Source of the DNA: Molanna angustata
Lineage: Eukaryota; Arthropoda; Insecta; Trichoptera; Molannidae
NCBI GenBank assembly: GCA_963576475.1
Contig: OY754981.1
Coordinates: forward strand, 1,319,221-1,383,220
Direction of reading: 5' to 3'
Length of the DNA: 64,000 nucleotides
Part shown: positions 18,919 through 29,600 of the stretch, piece after piece
Layout of the letters: each line of letters starts with the position of its first letter
Position numbering within the stretch: the stretch's first letter is position 1
Translations under genes and position numbers: made by a program
Notes under the pieces: model-generated
What the model was told of the DNA's origin: nothing
The model's database searches: none
What the model saw: only the letters and a program-made list of their open reading frames with translations

Positions 18919-21743
18919 CTAGCTTTTATGTCCCGCCGTTGGCCAAGAATGTAAAATTGTGAAAGAAAAAGCAATCGTTTTTATAATATTGTCACCCAAT
19001 TATTTTGCAATATCAGACTATAAAAAGTGGTTTGAAATTTGATTGAGTTTAAGTATTGTAAAATGTTCAAGTGATGGCCACAACCCATTCTTTTTTATAT
19101 ATTGCTATAAAGTGTGAATGAAGTATAATATTTATACAATTTCTGCTCGCATGGACTATGCGTAATGGTTTTAAATATGACTGTTTATCAACGTTGTAAA
19201 GAGATTGGTTTGGCCACAACCCCCATTTTTAAATATTATCATCGAAAACAAATTGTAATGTGTACCTATTGAAAATTTAGTAATTTTCGATGTTGGGATG
19301 TGGTCAAAATTTGATTAAACAAACGTAGGTACTGAAAAGATCTAGTATTGGTCACATCCCATTCGTTTTTATATTTTTTCATCAAGTGTGCATTATATTT
19401 TTGCTCAATTTGACTGAAAGTCTTCATTAACGAAGAAGAAGAAGACTTGAACTATAGTAAATAGTTTTTAATTTGAATATAAATGTTGTGAAGAATTCAG
19501 TAATGGCCACAACCCCCATTCTTTAAATATTAGGTGTTGAAAATTATTCAAAATAGGATGATATAAATGGTTTAAATTTAATTAAACAAAAGTATTGAAA
19601 AGATTCTAGTGCAGGTTATATCGTCACATCCCATAACCCATTCATTTCATATGTATTTTCATCAAGTGTGCATATCGTTAATAATATTTCTGCACAATAG
19701 ACTATTAGACTTAAAACTAACCCAAAAGACTAAATAAAAAAGAGAAAAATAAGTATAAGACTATAAGAAATAGTTTGTATAAAAAACTATTCCAATGGTC
19801 TACATAAAATAAGTAAAAATACATATACCTAATAGAAGAATTAGACTATTGGAAATAGATTGTATAAAAGCTCACCCAAAGGTCTACAAAAAAGAAGAAG
19901 AAGAATATTTAGACTATTGGAAATAGTTTGTATAAATACTGACCAAAAGGTCTACATAAAAGAAAATGAATAAGACTATTGGAAATAGTTTGTATTAAAA
20001 CTCTCCCAAAAGTCTACGTACTTAAATGAAGAAGAATAATAATTAGACTAAAGGAAATAATTTTTATAAAAAAATGACCCAAATGTATACATAAAAGAAG
20101 AAGAAGATGATTTAGACAATAGGAAATAGTTTGTATAAAAACTGCCCTAAAGGTCTACATAAAATTAAGAAGAAAAAGAATTAGACTCCAGGACCCGCCG
20201 CTTCAGGCCCTTCAGTACCTCCCGTCCCTTTAATCTCTCATTACGTCCCTTCCCATCAGGCCCTTCAGTACCTTCCGTCCCTTCAGGCAGTTTTATACCT
20301 CCCGTCCCTTCAGGCCCTTTAGTGCCTCCCTTCCCTTCATTACATCCCGTCCCATCAGTCGGTTAAGAAAAGTTTAAATCCAGAAACCATCCTGGAAGAA
20401 CCGCGAAGAGATGAAAGAACCTTCTTTTCCCAGGATGCTCTACTTAATAGGTAAAATGACTAAATACACGAAGAAGAAGAAAAAAGTTTAAACCCAGATA
20501 CCTGCGAAGAGATGGAAGGACAGTTGGACCTTCTTCTCCCAGGATTCTCCAACTTCATAGGTAAAATGAGCAAAAATACACGATGAAGAAGAAGAAATAA
20601 GTTTAAATCCAGATACCTGCGAAGAGATGGAAGGAAAATTGGACATTCTTCTCCCAGGTTAGTCCACCTTCAAAGGTAAAATGACCAAATAGACGATGAA
20701 GAAGAAGAAGAAAAAAGTTTAAATCCAGAAACCTGCGAAGAGATGGAAGGAAAATTGGACCTTCATCTCCCAGGATAGTTCATCTTCATAGGTAAGATGA
20801 CCAAGTACACGTTGAAGAAAAAGAAGAAAAAAGTTTATATGCAGAACCCGTCCTGGAAGACCTGTGAAGAGATGGAGGGACAGTCGGTCCTTCTTTTCCC
20901 AGGATACTCCCCCTTCATAGGTAAAACGACCAAATACACGAAGAAGAAGAAGAATAAGAAAAAAGTTTAAATCCAAAAACCATCCTGGTAACGTAACACG
21001 TAACACGTAAGTAATATCGAATGGTTCGGATACATTTTTTGAATATGTAGGTACCTACATTGGTTTGTTCGATGCCATAAAAATGAAAATTGTCAGAAAA
21101 ATCAAATATTATTTACAAATTATGCAATTTTATTATGCCTATATCTTTACTAATAAATAACACATTTTTACAATATATGTCTTAAAACTTGCCGTAATGT
21201 CTTGTGTTTCATTTTATTATTTCATAATTACATTTATTTCAAAGGTTTATTATTTTCAAGAACATATTCATTCGGTGGGAAAATGAAATATTGTATGAAA
21301 AGATATTAAAATGGCGGCGTTTATGTACAAAAGGCTTACTTTAAAAATAAGTTAAACATTATAATTATACCAAATATTCACCATGTTTTTCACTTAAACG
21401 CTAAGTTATACTTCAAAATATATTTTTTTTGTGTAAATACCTACTTCTAACTTTTAAACTAACAGATATTTGCGTGCAAAATGTACACTTTTTTGACAGA
21501 TATGACTTGGAAAATTTTGTATGAAAAAAATAATTATTTAAATATTTTTAAAATTCAGCATTTTTATCGCATTCTTTTTAGCGTGACACTGCATCAGGTA
21601 TACTGGTACATGTTCGCACTTAAATTAGATTTTTAGATGCTCTTGGTTTTTCAGAAGGCGTGAGACAAACACACACACACACACATACACACACACACAC
21701 ACACACACATACACTAACATTTTGATTGCTTTATTACTTTAGA
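18919..21743 (-). mobile_element. Non-autonomous Helitron, copy 1
   Basis: On the minus strand the element starts with TC (TCTAAAGTAATAAAGCAATC) and ends ...CGGCGGGACATAAAAGCTAG. It sits between A and T (18918 is A, 21744 is T) with no target duplication, which is the Helitron signature. The same ends define the copies at 25054 and 27353. Internally it holds several GGCCACAACCCATT-like words spaced by roughly 130-150 bases. Next come tandem units of about 60-65 bp (TAGACTATTGGAAATAGTTTGTATAAA-like, 19700-20180), then an inserted block (20185-20990), and near the 5' end a (CA)n tract. No replication initiator or helicase frame is present. The 3' hairpin is weak (GCC-AAC-GGC). Confidence 0.7.
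20185..20990. repeat. Block of CCCTTCAGTACCT minisatellite and 115-bp tandem units
   Basis: 20195-20360 holds CCCTTCAGTACCTCCCGTCC-like units. From about 20371 six starts of AGTTTAAATCCAG (20371, 20485, 20600, 20716, 20832, 20964) define a 114-132 bp unit with CCTGCGAAGAGATGGAAGGA and CTCCCAGGAT. The block is absent from Helitron copy 2. It gives a spurious minus-strand frame at 20719-21006. Confidence 0.85.
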
Positions 21744-22230
21744 TAACAAAGGTTTGGCTAAAACGCAGGTAGCCAGTTCGGTGGTCACAATTATTTTTTT
21801 CAGTGCATCTTATGATATCCTGAAATTCGCACAGACTAGACAATTAGCATTCTTTTTATTTCTTTTAGCTGCAATTCACAAGCATGGAAGTACCCGGCGA
21901 AGACATTATTACTTTTCACATACATAGCATCAACTAAAATTCATTACGAAATTTAATTAAATCAATCTGAGGCAAATACCTACTGTTTTGTAGGTAATGA
22001 TAATTTTACATATAATGAAACTAAATATATTAATTATTATAATTGTGACGTATAATGTGTTTATGTAACCTATTCTATGTGTCCGTTCTCTTTATATAAC
22101 GGATGTATGTTTGATTGTGGGAATTAAGATTTTGTGTGATTTCTGTAACATTTAAACTATTCATATTAACGCTAATAGTTTTTAGTTTCATTTCTTCTTC
22201 TTCATATTGTTCTTTTATGCAGAACTTTAG
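21744..22230. other. AT-rich interval
   Basis: No gene or element end recognised between the Helitron and the palindrome at 22231. Confidence 0.5.
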
Positions 22231-22266
22231 GTCTGTTTTTAAGAGGCCTGCCTCTTAAAAACAGAC
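22231..22266. repeat. Perfect 17-bp hairpin
   Basis: GTCTGTTTTTAAGAGGC and its exact reverse complement are separated by only two bases (CT). In isolation this is a strong hairpin; the near-zero loop suggests a palindromic duplication rather than an RNA structure. Confidence 0.9.
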
Positions 22267-22433
22267 GTAAAGCCTCCTAGCTATCCCTCCATCTTTTAGC
22301 AGTAGCGGAATAGCTTATAGAAGCCGAAAACCCTGGCTTGCCTAAAAATATAATATGTAAAGAATTGTCGTTTTAAAAAAATCAACCATACTATAAGATC
22401 CAGTTTTTCAAACGTAGATAAAATCGGTCTGTC

Positions 22434-22668
22434 TGCCTACGTGGCTCAGTTGGTTAGGTGTCTGACCAAGTGTCGAAGTGTTCCAGGTTCGATTCCCGGT
22501 GGAGACATAGTTTTTAATTGTGTTTGAAGTCTGGATCTGTGAGACGATAAATAACGTAAGTCTCCAGAATGTGGCAACTTGTTATTGGGTTCGTGTTAAA
22601 TAATTATTTGACATAGTACCTGTTAGTTGCCCGAGAAGGTACATAAAATAAAATAAATAAATAAAATC
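22434..22668 (+). mobile_element. SINE family A, full length
   Basis: Head with CGTGGCTCAGTTGGTTAGG (A box) and CAGGTTCGATTCCCGG (B box), complete body to GTTGCCCGAGAAGG, and an AAATAAATAAATAAA tail. A few substitutions from the 31953 copy. Confidence 0.9.
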
Positions 22669-22784
22669 CTTTTAAGGCCCACAATATGTAAATATTATTT
22701 GTGAAAAATATTTTTTATGACAACTGCAATGAACAACGAAGATATTATGCTAAAAAAAACCTTAAATATTCGACAGCTCCTTTC

Positions 22785-23042
22785 AGGGTTTGCGTAGTCT
22801 GGAGATTCTAGGCACTCCCCTTTCTTTTAGGCACCCTTCCACGAGGGCGGGTTCCGTGAGGCTGAGGAAGTCTGGTGCTGTCCATCTTTTAGACTTGACC
22901 ATACCAGTCCGTCCTTTGCTGCCTTCTCCATCTGATGATATCATAGACCTCACATATATCCCTTATTCTAGTGTTTCTCACTCGGTCTTTCGAGGTTTTG
23001 CCTACTATCATTCGAAGTATCCTCATTTCTAAAGTCCTCAGC
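22785..23042 (-). mobile_element. LINE C-terminal remnant (RTE-like)
   Basis: The minus-strand reading gives [40 protein letters not shown], then RPRGRVPKRK. The E-M-R-x-L-R ... V-R-N-x-x-I-R layout is the same as in the 1412-2716 RTE C-terminus but from a different family. Internal stops make it dead. Confidence 0.6.
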
Positions 23043-23072
23043 ATTATTTCAAAGAATTAATATTCCTCGTAT

Positions 23073-23218
<146 letters not shown>

Positions 23219-23239
23219 TCCTCATACATTACCTAGGAT

Positions 23240-23325
23240 GGTGAAGAGCCCTGGGTTTTTAATTCAGTGGTCGCGAGTTCGAATCCTGCCACGATCGTTT
23301 TCGTTCACAAGCATATAAATAAATG
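23240..23325 (+). mobile_element. SINE family C, head fragment
   Basis: GTGGTCGCGAGTTCGAATCC plus ACGATCGTTTTCGTTCAC match the B-box side of family C. The A-box half is degraded and the body stops after AAGCATATAAATAAATG. Confidence 0.65.
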
Positions 23326-23750
23326 TATAAAGTAATATCGAATAGATGCTTAGCATTATTTGCTCGTATCCAAATATGTAGGAATCTATTTGGTAGTATT
23401 GGATTTATCTGTGTCATGAAGTAAATGTTAGTATCTTAAGGTAGAATAGTTTTGGTATTGCAACTTTCCCAGAATCGAGTACAGAGCTACAGATGTGCCA
23501 TCTAGCGACATCATCTTGAATAAATATCTTGCATGAGCGTATTATACAAACACTATAAAGGTCACATTCCTTCAATGTGAATCTTCCTCTACACAATATT
23601 AGGTACCTGTGCATGTATGTACCAGTATGTACACAAGAGTTCAAACAGAACCCATCCGTACCGCTAAAGTTCATAAGGTAAAAAATTGTATTGTCAATAA
23701 TAAAATATTGACACAATTCAGGGATTTTCAATGTTTTTTGCTATATGCGC
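23326..23750. other. Interval with no recognised element
   Basis: A 105-codon minus-strand frame (23414-23731) has no motif, no neighbour support and ordinary intergenic composition. I do not call it a gene. Confidence 0.45.
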
Positions 23751-23787
23751 AAGATATAATTCATATATTTTAACAGATTTTTAATTA

Positions 23788-24045
23788 TCTCAATAGAGAC
23801 GAAGTTGGAATATTTACTGTAGGAGAACCGGGAAATCAAGGCACCTACAGGGCTTACGACCTGTCATCGGCTGGCTTACGTGATCACTTTATGCGCTTGC
23901 GCAACGTTCACCAATTATGCCTTTTTAAATGCGCAAGCGCATAAAGTAATCTCGTTAGCCAGCCGATGACAGGTCGTAAGCACTGTAGGTGGCTTGATTT
24001 GCCGGTTCTCCTACAGTAAATATTCCAACTTCGTCTCTATTGAGA
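23788..24045. mobile_element. Fold-back element, family F
   Basis: Two 116-base arms (23788-23903 and 23930-24045) are inverted copies with only a handful of mismatches around a 26-base loop. Each arm runs TCTCAATAGAGACGAAGTTG ... CGACCTGTCATCGGCTGG ... GCGCTTGCGCA. No coding capacity. Single arms of the same family lie at 5793, 9832, 10300, 27785 and 34565, and another double form at 44672-44950. Confidence 0.9.
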
Positions 24046-24164
24046 TAATAAAAAAATTGTCAGAAATATTTTTGACTCCCGACAGGGAAAAAAAAATCCA
24101 ATGTTTGCGCATATGCAATAATAAAAATATTCGATATACTTCATATATTTCATATAATATTATT

Positions 24165-24375
24165 TCAGCCTTCGTGGCTCAGTTGGTTGGGTATCAAAGG
24201 TCCCGGGTTCGAATTCCGGTGGAGAGACAGTTTTTAATTGTGTTTTCAGTCTGGATCTGTGAGACGATTAATATCGTTAGTCTCCCGAATGTGGCAACTT
24301 GTTATTGGGTGCGTGTTAAATAAATATTTGACATAGTACCTGTCATTTGCCCGAGAAGCAATATTAAATAAATAT
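24165..24375 (+). mobile_element. SINE family A, internal deletion in head
   Basis: CCTTCGTGGCTCAGTTGG (A box) is followed too soon by GGTCCCGGGTTCGAATTCC (B box), so about 20 bases of the head are missing. The body is complete through TTGCCCGAGAAGCAATATT. Confidence 0.9.
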
Positions 24376-24840
24376 TTAATATTGAATATATTGTTTTTCA
24401 TGTCGGGGGAGCGAGGTAATCAAAAATAAAAAACAAATTCATTTTTATTTTAATATTTTTATTTTTTTGGTAGCCTTTGAAGTATATGGTCACCCTATAC
24501 ATGTCATGTTCTTTTGTGTTAGTTGTCTGTGTGTTGGGTGCATAGATATTATTGTCACAGTTATCTTCCTTGTGCCCAACTGCAGACAACATTGTAACAT
24601 AGTATTTGTTAAAAAAATATTTTTTTTGACTTAGTGTTTGTTAATGTTTTGTTATTCAATATTCAAAAATTATAATATTGTTCTTATTTCACTCGTTGTT
24701 GTAAAGTCGCTCATCTCGATACAGGTTCAACCCTAGTGAGATGATTGACTGTAATGTTTTTTATGTTCCATTATAATTGTTGACAAAAAATAAATAAAAA
24801 ATAAAAATATTTCAGTCATACCTATTTATACTCTGTTCAC
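24376..24840. other. Interval with a possible tRNA-like scrap
   Basis: Mostly AT-rich. CTCGATACAGGTTCAACCC near 24716 looks like a B box of a SINE but has no recognisable companion. Nothing else is called. Confidence 0.4.
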
Positions 24841-24965
24841 TTTCATTTTCGCGCACTCTGACGATGATCTTTAACAGATCGATACCGGTCAGTGCCAGTG
24901 TTAAAATTAAATAGTGAAACTAAAACTAATTAGTGTTTTCATTTATACCTGTAAATATATAATTA
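24840..24965 (+). mobile_element. Repeat end with hammerhead-like motif (Penelope-type, tentative)
   Basis: Shares the GATCGATACCGGTCAGTG block and the following TAGTGAAAC ... ATTTATACCT stretch with 46866-47095 and 57770-57925. Within it, 24853-24895 reads GCACT - CTGACGA - T - GATCT - TTAAC - AGATC - GATA - CCGGTC - AGTGC, i.e. paired stems I and II around hammerhead core letters. Penelope-like retroelements are known to carry such ribozymes. No Penelope coding sequence is present, so the assignment is inference. Confidence 0.5.
24853..24895 (+). ncRNA. Hammerhead-ribozyme-like motif, probably degenerate
   Basis: Stem I GCACT/AGTGC (5 perfect pairs), conserved core CTGACGA (fits CUGANGA), stem II GATCT/AGATC with loop TTAAC, then GATA where active ribozymes have GAAA, a minimal two-pair stem III (AC...GT) and GTC before the second strand of stem I. 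The GAAA to GATA change and an extra T before stem II argue against activity. Confidence 0.45.
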
Positions 24966-25053
24966 TTGGTTTTCACTATCATATCTACATTAACACCTGG
25001 TATAAATTCATATAGAATATTTCGAAAATAATAATTAACATAATTATTATATA

Positions 25054-27352
25054 CTAGCTTTTATGTCCCGCCGTTGGCCAAGAATGTAAATTAGTGAAGG
25101 AATAAGCAATCGTTTATATACCTACATAATATTGTCACACATAATTTTTTTTAACCGTAGTATGAAAAGTAGTTTGAAATTTAATCGAGTTTAAGCGGTG
25201 TAAAATCTTAAAGTGATGGCCACAATCCATTTGCTTTTATATATAAGCACATACAATTTCTGCACGCATGGACTATGGGAAATGATTTTAAATATGACTT
25301 ATTATAAAAAGACAACGTCGTAAAGAGTTTGGATTTGGCCACAACCCCTATTTTTATATATTGTCATCGAACGCAAATAATGTGTTTTAAATATTTAGTA
25401 ATTTTGGATGATGGGAAATGGTTTAAAAATTGAATAAACAAAAGTACTGAAAATATTCAAGTGTTGGTCCCGTCCCATTCGTTTTTATATTTTTCGTCAA
25501 GTGTGCATATAGTTTATTATAGTTTTGCACAATAAAACTGATAGACTTAAAACTGACACATAAGTCTACATTACAGAAGAAGAAGACTTAAGCTATGTTA
25601 AATAGTTTTTAATATGAATATAAACGTTGTGAAGATCCAGCAACGGCCACAACCCCGATTTTTTATATATTGTCATCAAAATGAAATGTGTAGTTATTGA
25701 AAATTAAGCAATATATGATGATATAATAAATGGTGTAAATTTGATTGAACAAAAGTAATGAGAAGATTCTAGTGTTGGTCATATCCCATTCGTTTTTATG
25801 TATTTTCATCAAGTATGCATGTTGTTTATAATATTTCGTTACAATATAGACTATTAGACATAAAACTAATCCAAAAGACTAAATAAAAAAAGAAGTAGAA
25901 GTATAAAACTATAACAAATAGTTTGTAATAAAAACTGACCCAATGGTCTACATAGAAGATGAAATAGAAGAATTACACATTAGGAATGTATTATATAAAA
26001 AACTGACCAAAATGTCTTCATAAAAGAAGAAGAAGATGAATTGAACTATAGGAAATATTTTATATAAAATTCACCCAACATCTACATAAAATAAGAAAAC
26101 GAAGAATTAGACTAAAGGATAGTTTGTTTAAAAATAGTTTGTTTAAAAACTAACCAAAAGGTCTACATAAAGGAAGAAGAAGACGAATTAGACTATAGGA
26201 AATAGTTTGTATAAAAACTCACCCAAGGTCTACATAAATTAAGAAAAAGAAAAATTAGACTATAGGAAATAGTTTATTTATGAACTGTCCCAAATGACTT
26301 CACAAAAGAAGAGGAAGAAGATTTAAACCCCAAGAAATAGTTTGTAGAAAAAATCACCCAAAGGTCTACATAGAAAAAAGAAGAATTTCACTATAGGAAA
26401 TAGTTTGTAGGTATATTGAATGTGTATTATAGTTAACCTAAAATAGTTTAATAATTTTCCTATACAAAATCAGTATATTCTTGGTTTTTAAGTAGTAAGT
26501 ATTAGGTATGTAGGTACCTACCTACAATGATGTTCTAAATTAATTCGAATTCGATTTATAACAAATTTTATTTGAATATCAGAATGTGTCCGTTACCATA
26601 GTAACCATGTTCCAACATGTGAAAAATATCAAATGTTATGGAGACATTTTTTGAATATGTAGGTACCTACATTGGTTTGTTCGATGCCATAAAAATGAAA
26701 ATTGTCAGAAAAATCAAATATTTTAAACAAATTATGCAATTTTATTACGCCTATATCTTTACTAATAATTAACAGACTTTTACAATATATGTCTTAAAAC
26801 TTGCTGTAATGTCTTGTGTTTCATTTTATTATTTCATAATCACATTTATTTCATTTATTTCATTTACATTTATTTTAAAGAACATATTCATTCGGTAGGA
26901 AAATTAAATATCGTATGAAAAGATATTAAAATGGCGGGGTTATATGTACATTTGTACAAAACGCTTACTTTAAAAATAAGTTAAACATTATAATTAGACA
27001 AAATATTCACCATGTTTTTCACTTAAAAGCTAAGTTATACTTGAAAATATATTTTTTTCGTGTAAATACGTACTTCTAACTTTTAAACTAACAGATATTT
27101 GCGTGCAAAATGTACACTTTTTTGACAGATATGACTTGGAAAATTTTGTATGAAAAAAATAATTATTGAAATATCTTTAAAATTCAGCATTTTAATCGCA
27201 TTATTTTTAGCGTGACACTGCATCAGGTATACTGGTACACGTTCGCACATAAATTAGATTTTTAGATGCTCTTGGTTTTTCAAAAGGCGTGAGACAAACA
27301 CACACACACATACACACACACACTAACATATTGATTGCTTTATTACTTTAGA
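25054..27352 (-). mobile_element. Non-autonomous Helitron, copy 2
   Basis: Same terminal sequences as copy 1 (TCTAAAGTAATAAAGCAAT at the 5' end, GGCGGGACATAAAAGCTAG at the 3' end, minus strand); base 25053 is A. It contains the same internal repeats (19700-20180 corresponds to about 25860-26410) and the same block around TGTAGGTACCTACATTGG (26658), but lacks the 0.8-kb block of copy 1. Its 5' TC directly abuts the CTAG of copy 3. No open frame of note. Confidence 0.7.
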
Positions 27353-27632
27353 CTAGCTTTTATGTCCCGCCGTTGGCCAAGAATGTAAAATTGTGAAGGA
27401 AAAAGCAATCGTTTTTATAATATTGTCACCCAATTATTTTGCAAAATCGGACTATGAAAAGTTGTTTGAAATATGATTGAATTTGATTGTAAAATGTTCA
27501 AGTGATGGCCACAACCCATTATTTTTTATATATTGCTATAAAGTGTGAATGAAGTATAATATACAATTTCTGCATGCATGGACTATGCGAAATGGTTTTA
27601 AATATGACTGTTTATCAACGTTGTAAAGAGAT
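27353..27632 (-). mobile_element. Non-autonomous Helitron, copy 3, 3' end only
   Basis: 280 bases of the Helitron 3' end, closer to copy 1 than to copy 2 (shared GTAAAATTGTGAA, CACCCAATTATTTTGCAA). Similarity stops abruptly after TTGTAAAGAGAT. It lies head to tail with copy 2. Confidence 0.75.
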
Positions 27633-27784
27633 ATTAGTTTGTGCTCTATTCGAAAGATGGCCAGCTTAACACAACTGTATGAATAGTTTCATCTTGATTA
27701 AATAAATAAAATTTTCAAATTGACAGCTCTTACAAGGAACAAGCTCTTACAAAATTTACTATATAACATTTGAATTGGTGAATG

Positions 27785-27920
27785 TTGCCATTGTGTAAAG
27801 TGATCACTAAAGCCAGCCGATGACTGGTTATTAGCCCTGTAAAAATTTATGTGATTTTTCTTGGTTTTCTCAATAATCTCTCTTCCTCCGTCTCCATAGA
27901 GATGCTTTTAAAAAATACCT
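27785..27920 (-). repeat. Fold-back family F, diverged single arm
   Basis: GTGATCACTAAAGCCAGCCG and a degenerate CTCCATAGAGATG end place it in family F; the middle is diverged. Confidence 0.6.
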
Positions 27921-27949
27921 ATAGTACATTATACTTCTATATGTTTCAT

Positions 27950-28112
27950 TGTTCCCAACATCTCACATAGTTCAGCAATGAGGTTCACCACCCATTCTGA
28001 ATGTAGTGCCTTTTTTAGGTGAGACTCGACTGGTGTATGGGGGTGGATACACGCGTATGTTCTACCTTTTTTATAAGGTATTGCACACCTGCTCACCAGT
28101 CGCTGGCGTAAC
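27950..28112 (+). mobile_element. SINE-like family N, middle part
   Basis: From CATCTCACATAGTTCAGCA through TTTTTTAGGTGAGACTCGAC to GTAACCCCACGTAAT. Both ends are missing. Confidence 0.8.
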
Positions 28113-28637
28113 CCCACGTAATCTGCAGCATAATTCGCTTCCTTAAAATTACTTAAAATTTAATCATTAATTCCTACCCTTTTATCCCAGTTCTTCAGAG
28201 ATCGAGCCTCCTAGTCCTCAGTGACCATGATCTGGGAGGTCTCGGAGGCACTGTCAGCGCCGCCAGCTACTTCTCTATATCCGTCCGCCATGTTGTCGGT
28301 GGCCTACCTATTCCTTGTGTCTTTGAAGGGATATTGAGCACAGTTCTGACATAGATACATACTCTTAATTTAATGTCATTAAAAAAACATTTTTCCCCAT
28401 ACTTAAGATCTCAACGCATGGCTAAGCGTAGAACCGCTCCAGTTTTTTTTTATTCGGACAAACTTCTAAGATTATCTTATTATACATCGTTAATTGGTGC
28501 TTCGTTGACGATAAATAATAATGAACAGTCACTCATAACAAGTATATAATTTGTCTAGTGAGTTTAATGCCAGAATAAAATTACCCAGAGTTCCGTTTCA
28601 AAAATCAAGATACTTTAACGAAATTCTGATTCTTCAA
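28113..28637. other. Interval with an unassigned GC-richer patch
   Basis: 28195-28345 (GCCTCCTAGTCCTCAGTGACC ... GTCGGTGGCCTACCTATTCC) has the look of a LINE 3' region, but I cannot support a class. The rest is AT-rich. Confidence 0.4.
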
Positions 28638-29600
28638 TATTTATTTATTTATTTATTTATTTTATTTATTTACGGCAAATTGCCTTTTACAAACATGAAC
28701 AACAATTAAGTACACACATTGAAATTACAAAATAAAATAATAAAACTATCATAAACATAAAAGAAAAAGAAGGTACTGTAACAAAATTAGTAAATATAAA
28801 AAATAATATTAAGTGGAAAAAAAAAATACAATTTAAAATAAAAGATATAGGTACTTAGGTTGAGACATAAAAATCATTAAAATATACTAAAATAATATAC
28901 CTACGCACTTAATAATTATCATAAAAAAATTAAAAACTGTATAATAAAACAACAAAAATTTGATATAAAAAATAATAATAATGTAAAGAAAATAAAAGAA
29001 CTATAAAAAAAAACATATGGGTACATACTTAGGAAAATAAAAACTAAATGATGAAACAAAACAAATAACAAAAAAAATATATTATAATCACATTTATAGT
29101 ATAATATTATACTATGCATACAAAGTAGGCAAGCAAAAAAAAAATGTATTGCAAATCTTAAAGAAAAAGAAAGAATCTAAATTACAGAAACTTTAAAAAA
29201 TATCACATTTCAAACGAGATTACATTGTTAGCTGCGATTGACTGTTTTTTATAAAACATTGATGTTAGTTCGTATTTAAATTTGTGAAAGGAAGTGTTAA
29301 AATAATCAAATGACCGTGCATATATATTTCCCAAGTTCTGAATTCGATGTATTGGTGTATAATATTGTGTTAAATTTGTAGTATTTTTACAATAGAATGG
29401 AAGATGATTTCTAGTTTTTCTATTTGGTACATTGAAATTTATTAAGAATAGTAATTCTGGACAGTCTAACTGATTATTAATAATTTTAAATAAACATATG
29501 TATGTTGAGCTGAAAAGGGCTGCACAGGATAGAGAGAAGTGGAAAGCGAGATGTAGACTTAGGATTGAGACTTTTGATGATGAAATAAACATAGTAAATC
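28638..29600 (-). mobile_element. CR1/Jockey-type LINE, 3' UTR and C-terminal remnant
   Basis: The minus strand holds a damaged C-terminal frame (29203-29490: FKIINNQLDCPELLFLINFN, VPNRKTRNHLPFYCKNT, YYTPIHRIQNLGNIY) followed by a long A/T-rich untranslated region. It ends in an AAATAAATAAAT tail at 28638-28665. This is the same domain as at 7806-8130 and 61627-61884. The upstream reverse transcriptase is absent, so it is a 5'-truncated insertion. Confidence 0.75.

Noticed and set aside
18919..18950. Strong hairpin typical of a Helitron 3' end
   Set aside because: Only a 3-bp stem (GCC/GGC) is visible near the CTAG, so the Helitron call rests on TC...CTAG ends, A/T flanks and tandem joining, not on the hairpin.
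23414..23731. 105-codon minus-strand frame as a hypothetical gene
   Set aside because: No motif, no repeat partner, background composition. A frame of this length is not surprising in 64 kb.
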